A stretch of 64,000 nt of DNA from Adenophora triphylla var. japonica (lineage: Eukaryota; Streptophyta; Magnoliopsida; Asterales; Campanulaceae): positions 1 to 64,000 of the forward strand of contig JAFEMH010007438.1 of the NCBI GenBank assembly GCA_022495995.1, given 5' to 3'. A program made the translations under genes and the position numbers. This document shows positions 55,701-64,000 of the stretch, one piece after another. Position 1 is the first letter of the stretch. Each line of letters opens with the position of its first letter. Below the pieces are notes generated by a model, which saw nothing but the letters and a program-made list of their open reading frames with translations, searched no databases and had not been told where the DNA came from.

Positions 55701-58700
55701 CATACCTATCGTGATAGAATTTATGTGGGTGACATTCAGGAGGTAATTATCTCGGGATAATTTTACATTTTCTTATTCGCAAATGATGCTCATGTTCGCT
55801 CTATTATTAATTTGTTTTATGTCCCAATATAATTGAAATTGTGCACTTCCATTATTTCCTTTTGCATGGAAAGTTTTCTACTCCCTCTGTCCCAAATTTA
55901 TTTTAGGAGAAATTTAAGAAAGTTGACATTAAGCATTTTTGGAGCATATATACACATGTCCTCAATGATCTCAACATATAAGATTGTTAGTACTAGAGTA
56001 AACTGAGACATTAGGATTGCCAAGGAACTTTAAGTAACTCCACAAAAATAAAGGGGACATTAATTTTGGGACAAAGGAAATACTTTTTTGTAAAAAAAAA
56101 AAAACAGAAGTAAATTTATGCATCGTATTTGTTCGAAAGTAGTAAAGGGATAATGTTTGGGAGGTATATCAGAATTGATTTTTTGAATAATAAGTTAGAT
56201 TTTCTATTTGCAATACACAGGAACACTTTTGCAGTTTTTCTTTATTCAGTATTGATTGCTTACAATTATTTTTTCTGTTTCCAGTCATTTCATTACTGCA
56301 AGTATAGACGGGATGAAAATCAACTATACGTTTTTGCGGATGATTCCGTTCCAAGGTGGCTCACTGCATCTTACCATGTAGATTTCGACACCATGGCAGG
56401 TGCGGACAAGTTTGGGAATATTTATTTTGTGCGGTTACCCCAGGATGTGTCAGATGAGATTGAAGAAGATCCAACCGGTGGGAAGATAAAATGGGAGCAG
56501 GGGAAGCTGAATGGAGCTCCGAACAAGGTTGAGGAAATTGTGCAATTTCATGTGGGTGATGTGGTAACATGTTTGCAAAAAGCATCCCTTATTCCTGGAG
56601 GCGTGGAGTGCATGATCTACGGGACTGTAATGGGTAGTTTAGGTGCATTGCTAGCTTTCAGCTCTCGGGATGATGTTGACTTCTTTTCTCACTTGGAGAT
56701 GCATATGAGGCAAGAACATCCACCTTTGTGTGGAAGGGATCATATGGCCTACAGATCTGCCTATTTTCCTGTTAAGGTAAATCATTTTCTGCCTCGGTCA
56801 CCATTTCGCACTGTCAGTGACACTAATGCATAAAGCCCTGGCTATTATTAAAAGAAATTATGATACATGTTTTGGTGATGCGTACTGTTGGGGCTGATCT
56901 ATCTATAATTTCCCTGGGGTATCTCTCTTGACCAAATGAAACTTGGATCCCCTAAGAAAATCCAATACTAACTAACTGCATGACATAGGGCTATCAGGCT
57001 TCCTTCTACGGTACTATGTTAATTGTTTGGCTGGTTAATATCATGCTCATTTGTTTGTTCCCTTTTGTGAAGTGTTTGAGGCCAAGTGAGCCGTGTTTTA
57101 GTGGTCGACATGCGTTTGGTGAGCTTTAGTCGTTTCGTGGGAGGAGAGAGTGAAAGACCTTTGGCATTGCCATTGCTTATTCATTTGGACAAGAGCAAAT
57201 CTAGCCAGTAATTTACTTTCTGTGAGATGGTAACAGGGTGTACATTGCTTGTCTTTTTGACAGACTGCAGACATCGTCTGTGATATGTGGGAAATGGCAG
57301 GTTTGAGGTGGGGTTAGGGGGCATCAGGCGGAATAAGAGGTTTACCTATTCAACTAATGGGCTATTATGTGCAAGGCCTTCCTAGTGATGTGTCTCTCTC
57401 CCCTTACTTTTGTTTAACTTGAAGATGCTAAATTTTGTTGAATGGTGTGGTGCATGTTCTCCAATGCAAGAGAAGCAACAAGATGTTTACCAAAGCTGCA
57501 CCAACCCCATCCCCTGAGGCTATCCTTCAATTTCCTATCCAGACCAGTCCATTTCGATCTCAAGTTTCTCATCATGCCCAACCTCCCCTGCGACCAACTT
57601 TCCTTTGCTGTTCCCCTCAGCTAGCCATATATGCTTAGCCCACTATCATCTTCAGAACACTTCCTAGACGTTCCAATCTCTCATCATCCAGGTCTATTGT
57701 CTACTTTCTATATGTATGATTTTATATTACGGTTGTCCGTTCAAATGTGCTGCTTCTTGCAAACCAACCAAGGTAGAGGGAGGTGGTGTATTTAGAGGGA
57801 ACAGTGGTGCTTGTGCAGTCTCCTGTTATCATGGAAAGATTGGTGGAGTATCCGCATTTAGGGAGGTTAGGATGGTGACTTACTAGTCTTGGGAGTAGCA
57901 AGTTTAGAGAATAAGAAAATGGGTATAATTGAGAGAATCCAGTTATGCCCATTGATAAGCTTGGTTTTATTGCACAAGCCAACTGGCTATTGCCAGAAAT
58001 ACAAAAAAAAAAAAAAAAAAAAAAAAGATTTCACATACGCATTTTCTTGCAAGCGGGCTGGGAAGGTTCGTAGGTATGGGCATGAATTGATGTGCGTAGA
58101 TGGTGGCAATTGCTTTTCAGACTTGGTTAGTGATTATTTATGTTTTGGGATGTAGATAATTGATTCTTTATGACCCTTCTTTGCTCTTAATTTTCACTTT
58201 TTTTTTTATTATCTTAAAATCTTTTTGTTAGTGTTTTTTTTTTTTTTTTTGGTAGAAAACAGAAAACATTATGGAGCAGAATATTTGTATTTCCGTGAGA
58301 ATAGTTCTCACGTCTATGCTGCATTTTCCTATGTATTTAGCATTAGGTCTAGTTGAAAATGGTGACTAGCACTTGATAGAGCTATTGCACAGTAGCAGCT
58401 GCTTACTAACTGTTCTATGAATGTTACTTCCTGTTGGCGGTGCTTATAGATGATAGTAGTAATTATGGCACACACTTTACTCCTTATCTTATTTTGTAGG
58501 CTTGTTTGAAATTGCTAAGTGCTTCTTGTGAATTTTTATCTGAATTTTTGGTGGATGACTAAATAAAATACTAAACTCTTGAAATTTTCTATGTAGGATG
58601 TGATTGATGGAGATCTGTGTGAGCAGTACCCTACATTGCCTCTAGATTTGCAGCGGAAAATTGCTGATGAATTGGATAGAACTCCAGGAGAGATCCTGAA

Positions 58701-58734
58701 GAAACTTGAAGAAGTTCGAAATAAAATTGTTTAG
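52737..58734 (+). CDS. SF3B3: Splicing factor 3B subunit 3 (SF3B3/SAP130), 3 coding exons
   Basis: Coding exons 52737-55742, 56285-56776 and 58597-58734 join to 1211 aa with GT-AG introns. The ATG gives MYLYNLTLQQATGIVCAING, the canonical N-terminus; the upstream in-frame TTG is not a start. The protein is a three-beta-propeller scaffold of the U2 snRNP SF3b complex (with SF3B1, PHF5A, SF3B5) in the nucleus, needed for branch-site recognition. Visible signature text includes [40 protein letters not shown] (exon 1), YRRDENQLYVFADDSVPRWL and LPQDVSDEIEEDPTGGKIKW (exon 2), and DELDRTPGEILKKLEEVRNK (exon 3 end). Length equals the usual plant ~1210 aa. The acidic loop near residues 820-850 (GGDDEDKEDP) is typical. 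Intron 1 hosts a MITE. Intron 2 is 1.8 kb with A and T runs and no other gene. Confidence 0.97.
55881..56080. mobile_element. Stowaway-like MITE in SF3B3 intron 1
   Basis: TA-flanked CTCCCTCTGTCCCAAATTTA and, at the right end, TAATTTTGGGACAAAGGAAA. It occupies 200 of the 542 bp of intron 1 without touching the splice sites. Confidence 0.65.
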
Positions 58735-59009
58735 TATTCTTCATTCTTCTAAGGTGCACTTTTCACACTTCATCTCATTTTGCCATCTACTCTACTAGTC
58801 AAGCAGCTTGCATTAAGTTCTGTGTTCTTGGAGTGATTTAACTTGTGATGATGAACTACTGTTGACTGGTACAACTTTGGGATGTATCCACTTGATGTTT
58901 CTTCATGCGGTGTATGTGGAGAGATCCTTTGTTATTTTTTCCATGCTAATTACCAATGGCCATTAGAGTGTTGTCAGAAGTTCCTGGGTTCTCTGTGTAC
59001 CAATAAATA

Positions 59010-59263
59010 CTCCCTCCGTCCCAGCTTAAGCTTCACCAATTACCCAAAAGGACGTCCCGTTATAAGCTTCACCTTTCCTAAAATGGAAAAGGTTTATTAA
59101 TATTCTATTATACCCACTAACTTTTCTCTCTCTCACATTTTATCCACTCACTTCTTCCCTCTCACAACCCTTCTCCCACTCCCATTATTTTTGAATATAT
59201 ATATTGCTTTCTTAATTTGCGTGCTTCACCAAAATGGTGAAGCTTAACCCGGGACGGAGGGAG
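59010..59263. mobile_element. Stowaway-like MITE downstream of SF3B3
   Basis: TA-flanked CTCCCTCCGTCCCAGCTTAA and, at the right end, CTTAACCCGGGACGGAGGGAG minus one base. About 275 bp after the SF3B3 stop, probably at or just beyond its 3' UTR. Confidence 0.8.
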
Positions 59264-60097
59264 TATATATTATGGGTGCATTGCATTTATTTTATTCATG
59301 TATTTCTGATACAATTGAAGTACCTACCGTAAGAATGAGAAGAATAGATACATGAGTCAGCTCAAGTTGAGGTGATAGTAAAAATAATTGCAGAGCGTGT
59401 AGCAGGTACTGGAGTTGAAGAATAGAGCCGATTGAGTTTCAGGTGGAAACTCAAAACATTAAAATTTCTTGTGATCTTCTTATATGCACTGTGGAGAGAG
59501 ATAGGTTCAAATTAAGGTAAAAAGGAAGCATCTCCAGCAAGCTAGGATAGGGCCATACTCGATGAATTGCAGGAATCGTTGACTCGTCCAACCATGTACT
59601 AGATATGGACAAAAGTTCACGATATTGTTTGGGAACACCACTTTTTAGAGTACAACGCTTTAGTAAGGCAGTTCTACTACAAGTGAGCCAAAATCGCACT
59701 TGTGATGATTCGTTTTTCTTGGTGAAAACATTTTTGGTATTGTTTTGTCATGCATTTGAAATTCTCATGGCTATTGTTTTTGTGCTAGAGATTAAAATTC
59801 TTAACCATAAAGGGTCAATTTCACATGCGCAGATCACACAGTTTTGGAGGTAATTCATCAAAGACAGACGCTTGTGATGAAAGAAGAAACAATGATTTTA
59901 CCCCGTAGGCAGAACCTCATTCTCAATACGCGTAATTTGTTGTAATTAACCAGTAGCAAATTTCTTACGTTTGTATTTTATGATTTAATACTTTTAGAAC
60001 TCCAAGTTAGTTGTAGGATTTGTCAATGTAATGTTGCTATGGAGTTTTTTTTTACTTGTTTGGCTAAAAGCTTCTCCCTCTGTTAATTTCACTCGTA
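59264..60097. other. Intergenic, nothing recognised
   Basis: AT-rich; short open frames on both strands show no motif. Confidence 0.4.
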
Positions 60098-60108
60098 TAC
60101 TCCCTCCG

Positions 60109-60853
60109 TAGGGCTGTTACACGAACCGAGCCAGCTCGAGCTCGGCTCGGGCTCGGCTCGAAAAAAGCTCGAGTTCGAGTGGGTTCGAGGTGAACTCGAG
60201 CTCGAGCTCGAACCAATTTTCAAGCTCGTCATTTTTTTCGAGCCGGCTCGTGTTCGGCTCGTATGTTCGACGAGATCGATTCGTTTGAGCTCGACTCGGG
60301 CTCAGCTCGTTAAAAGCTTGAATGAATTTTAGTATATACTCCCTCCGTCCCACCAACATTGATACCAAATTTCTGGGCACGGGGATTAAGGAAAAGTAAG
60401 TGAGAGAAAAAGTGAAAAAAAATGTTGTGAGTATGAAGAGTTAAATAGGAGAGAGAATGAGTGGGAGGAATAGTTAGGAGAGAGAATGTTGTGAGTGTAA
60501 AAGTGAAATAGGAGAGAGAATGAGTGGGGTAAATAGTGAAGATTCCTTTGCTATTTTGGGCGATATCGATTTTGGTGGGACGGGCCAAAAAAAAGGAAAT
60601 AAGTATCGGTTTTGGTGGGACGGAGAGTATATATATATATATATATAAGTCGAAGCTCAGCTCCATTCGTTAAAAGCACGTTTGATTTCAGATTTTTTTC
60701 AAAAAATAAGTCGAAGCTCGAGTTCGGCTCGTTAAAACTCGAGTTCGAGCGGCTCGCAAAAAGTTCGAAACTTGATTCGAGCCGAGCTCAAACATATATT
60801 CTGGGCTCTTATTCGAGCTCGAAACTTCACGGCTCAGCTCGTTTACAGCTCTA
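60109..60853. mobile_element. hAT-type MITE rich in GCTCGAGCTCG, inside a Stowaway end
   Basis: Ends TAGGGCTGTTACACGAACCG and (right, reversed) TAGAGCTGTAAACGAGCTGA. Flanks are TCCCTCCG (60101-60108) and TTCCTCCG (60854-60861), seven of eight identical. The flanks are themselves the CTCCCTCCGTCCC terminus of a Stowaway-like MITE beginning at 60100. It contains another Stowaway copy at 60339-60627. Confidence 0.65.
60339..60627. mobile_element. Stowaway-like MITE nested in the hAT MITE
   Basis: TA-flanked CTCCCTCCGTCCCACCAACA and, at the right end, TTTTGGTGGGACGGAGAG. Sister of 36270-36556. Followed by a short (TA)n run. Confidence 0.8.
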
Positions 60854-60869
60854 TTCCTCCGTCCCATAT

Positions 60870-61188
60870 TGACTTGTTGACCTTTTCCGAAGAAAAAAAT
60901 GTGTTTAACTTGTTTGTAAATTTATTGTTAATGATAAAATTGTATGAAGAATGCTTTTTTATATTTTAGACATAACATTTATTTTGGATAGAAAAAAAAA
61001 GAAGCAAATAAGAATTATGGAGTATTATTGATGTGCCTTTGGCTAATTATAACATGAATTGACATATGAATTACAACTTCTCTCACCAGCACTTTTTACA
61101 TAACTTTATGTAGTATCACTAAAACATTAACCCCACCCCCCCACACACACACACACACACACTATCACATTTTTAACTGCCATGGTCA
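60870..61188. other. 3' flank of the lipase gene
   Basis: AT-rich, with a (CA)n run at 61142-61161. Probably the 3' UTR side of the minus-strand gene; no other feature. Confidence 0.4.
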
Positions 61189-63778
61189 CTACTTCTTGCT
61201 AGTGCTAGGTTTGTGAAGATTGTCATTTTCATTCTTTTGTTGTCTTTCCAACCTCGAGTTTCCTAACGAAATTCTCTCATCTAACCAATCAAAGATATCC
61301 GAAAACACCTTGTCTGTGTTCTCAGGGAACTCTCCATAGGTCAGCACGTGCCACATTCCCTCGTACAATTTAAATGTCTTATCGTAGCTAGAAGCCGACT
61401 CGTACAAAAGTTTGCTAACGGATGGATCCGTGACTTTGTCTTCTCCTCCATGGGCAATGAAGAATGGTAACGTAACCTCGTCAAGTCTACTTTCAAGATC
61501 AATGCTGACGTTTAGTAACTCGTTAGCTGTTTGCAAACGGAGTCGACCTTTGTAACAATAAGGGTTGGCTCGAACCTCTTTCCTTACTTCAGGGTCCCTA
61601 AATGCAACATCAACAATATCTTGACCGGGCACAATTTTCCAGGTTGGAATAACTCGAGTAAGCCTTGTTAAGACACTGATCACCAATGGACTAGGTTTCA
61701 TCTCATCTGCAATCTGAAAATTCACACAATTTCAAATTTTAGTCCTCTCTCATCCCAGATTTCGGGTTAAAGTTATTATTTTTCTTTTGATCCGTCACAG
61801 TTTAATATTTATTTATTTTATTTTATAAACAACAAAATATAAACAATATTTTAAACAATCTTGAACAATTACTTTCTCAATACTATTATTATTGATTTAT
61901 TTCACCCCCCAAATTTTAGGGACTTTATACCCACTGCACCTAACCCCACTTGTATAGCTCCAAACCATTGACATGGCAATGGCAAAAGACTAATGGGTAA
62001 CTGGTCAAACCTGATAGGAAGAGCAAAATAGTCTTTTCACAAAGTGAACCCTTCCAAATTCTAAGTCAAAAATAGGATGAGTGAAAATAAAATATTACTT
62101 TCCATCCGAAAATGTACAAAACTGTCCTGTGCACAGAATTTAAGAAAATGTATAGTGGGGTACGTGTTATAAGTATACAAATTAAGTTAGAATAAAGAAT
62201 GTGGGGTAAGAAATAGTTGGTGTACAACTATTGTGAATATAACAAATGAGTGTTATGAATAAAAATGTATTAAAAAAATTAATTTTAAAAAAAAATGTAT
62301 TTCTAAATGAAATACAGAAAATAAAAATTTGTGTCTTTTCAAATGAAACGGAGAGGAGAGAGTATATACCTTACACAGAATAGTTGGTGTACAACTATTG
62401 TGAATATAACAAATGAGTGTTATGAATAAAAATGTATTAAAAAAATTAATTTTTAAAAAAAATGTATTTCTAAATGAAATACAGAAAATAAAAATTTGTG
62501 TCTTTTCAAATGAAACGGAGAGGAGAGAGTATATACCTTACACATGGGAGCCACCAAGACCCCACCATCCCAATACTCTGGCTTCTTCCTATGTAATAGG
62601 AGAACCATTGCTCCTCCCATGGATTCTCCCAATAATATCCTCATCTTCCTTTTGTTTTCTTTCTTCTCTGCAGAATACACAAATTATTCAATCATTAATT
62701 TTGTATTAATAAATTATTTTTCAAATATATAATTTATTAATAATTGAATTTATCTTTTTTTTTTTATAAAACAAAATGTCAAAGTTTGACCATTCATAGT
62801 TACGTATTTGAATAACACAAATATGAAAAATCGAAATTGTAATACTCTTGCTTCAATTTCAAAATAAGGGTATAATTAATTAATTAATTAATTAATTAAT
62901 TAAAAAAGAAGTTAAAAAACACTTTTGAAGAAGTAAAAATGAATTAATAATGGAAAATAATTACCGCAAACGCCGGAGAAATGATCAGAACAGTCTGAAA
63001 CAAGATCATCAAAGGAAGGGATGAAGCCATGAAGGCCAGCTGATTTTCCATGTCCTTGATTGTCTATTCCATAAACTGAATATCCTGCTTTTGCTAGCCT
63101 TATCCCAGTTTCTGTTTCCAAACACACCAATTTCAATTCTATTAATTTTAGTCTTATTTTTTTCTTTTTTTATAATTTAAATTTGATGGATAATTAAGAT
63201 TTTAAAGACTATATTTTTTTTTGTTGTTGACAAATTAACCTTTCATGGAGACACTGCACTCCATGCCATAACCATGGCAGAGAAAGATCAAAGCTTTTGG
63301 TTCAACATTTGCAGGCACCCAACTGCATGTGAATAGCTTCGTTCCTTTTGAATTCAATATGAATTCCTGTAATATCAAAAAAAAAAAACCCCACATATAG
63401 TTAGTTATTTTGATCATGCACAAATCATAAATCCCATCAAAAGAAAAATAGTACCAAAAAAAAAAAAAAAAAAAAAAAAAACAGAGATCACAACTGTACA
63501 TACCTCTTCATATCTGACACTTCCAACAACACTTGCCTGAATAAGTCAAAGGAAAAAAAAAAAATCAGCATAGAACATACTCTATATGTTCTGATTTTCG
63601 GACTCTTTATTTTATCACGCCGTAACCGTATCGGATATTTATATTTTAGTTTTGTTGACAAGGATCCGATTGTGATAAACTAAAGAGACCGAGCTTCATC
63701 ATTGGCATATATGAAAGTGTGTGTATGTGTGTGTGTGTGTGTGTGTCATGAAAGGAGACTACTTTAGGGGCATACCAT
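61189..63778 (-). CDS. Monoacylglycerol lipase-like alpha/beta hydrolase, 6 coding exons
   Basis: Minus-strand exons 63776-63778 (ATG only), 63504-63536, 63240-63366, 62965-63111, 62537-62667 and 61189-61713 join to 321 aa, all GT-AG. It belongs to the plant MAGL family (caffeoylshikimate esterase is a relative), releasing fatty acid or lysophospholipid products. Motifs: ALIFLCHGYGMECS (oxyanion region), YGIDNQGHGKSAGLHG, nucleophile elbow LLGESMGGAMVLLLHRKKP with Ser119, acid HGGEDKVTD with Asp239, and EGMWHVL with His269. The triad is complete at the positions expected for the family. The C-terminal ~25 residues are polar. Exon 1 ends right after the ATG, a structure that needs RNA support. 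No signal peptide. Confidence 0.93.
62213..62544. repeat. 167 bp tandem duplication spanning the exon 5 donor site
   Basis: ATAGTTGGTGTACAACTATT begins at 62213 and again at 62380. AGTATATACCTTACACA lies at 62361 and 62528. The right copy contains the used exon 5 donor (GTATAT on the minus strand, 62536-62531); the left copy carries an identical donor-like TGTAAG|GTATAT at 62370. Copies are nearly identical, so the duplication is recent. Confidence 0.9.
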
Positions 63779-63983
63779 GAAAAGGGTATTTGAGAATTAT
63801 GTTCTTGAGATGAACAAGAAAGAGGGGACAGAGAGAAAATAGAAAGGGTTTTTGGAAACTAATATGGAAATATTATCAAGAAGGAGAGGTAGAGAAAAGG
63901 GCTTTTTGGAATGGAAATAAAGAGCCAAAAGAAAGGAAAGGTTTTGGATAGTTTTGAAGAAATAGTGAAGGACTTGACCCAAT

Positions 63984-63990
63984 ACTTATA
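63984..63990 (-). promoter_or_regulatory. TATA box of the lipase gene
   Basis: The minus strand reads GGCTATAAGTATTGGG, about 210 bp upstream of the ATG, leaving a leader of roughly 170-180 bases that is A/C/T-rich. Confidence 0.45.
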
Positions 63991-64000
63991 GCCTTCCTTT

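Overview
This is nuclear DNA of a flowering plant, probably a eudicot; I cannot name the species. The evidence is two intron-bearing plant genes with GT-AG introns, dirigent genes, a plant-type telobox promoter, and a dense layer of plant transposons: Tat-lineage Ty3/gypsy, Ty1/copia, CACTA, hAT, Stowaway and Tourist elements. Most short open frames are transposon debris.

Layout. 1-18805 is one large Tat-lineage Ty3/gypsy retrotransposon on the minus strand. It has two ~1.75 kb LTRs, a tRNA-Arg-type primer-binding site, broken gag, protease and integrase, no recognisable reverse transcriptase, two degenerate antisense ORFs resembling plant mobile domain proteins, and two minisatellites in the 3' untranslated part. 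19020-20723 is a cluster of nested MITEs. 20770-28640 holds an unidentified LTR-like stretch, a decayed second Tat relic (gag plus minisatellite), a CACTA end fragment and a copia gag relic. 28642-29403 is a hAT-type MITE with three exact snRNA-promoter USE motifs.

29700-35724 holds two dirigent genes in tandem on the minus strand. One is intact (255 aa). The other is a pseudogene split by a 2.3 kb CACTA element near its signal-peptide cleavage site. A hAT MITE and a possible SINE lie between them.

37001-50838 is a ~1.3 kb segment present in three tandem copies. Copy 1 contains a 5.7 kb CACTA element and copy 3 a 4.7 kb copia element; copy 2 is the empty site for both. The CACTA carries rearranged fragments of two host genes on its minus strand: the C-terminal exons of condensin subunit SMC4, and one exon of proteasome ATPase RPT5.

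52139-63990 is the gene-rich end. It contains a complete SF3B3/SAP130 splicing-factor gene (3 coding exons, 1211 aa), several MITEs including a three-level nest, and a complete monoacylglycerol-lipase-like gene (6 coding exons, 321 aa, minus strand) with a 167 bp tandem duplication over one exon-intron boundary.

The best candidates for something undescribed are the SMC4/RPT5-capturing CACTA element, the triplication that preserves empty sites for two transposons, the USE-motif array inside a MITE, and the Tat element that kept antisense PMD-like ORFs while apparently losing reverse transcriptase.
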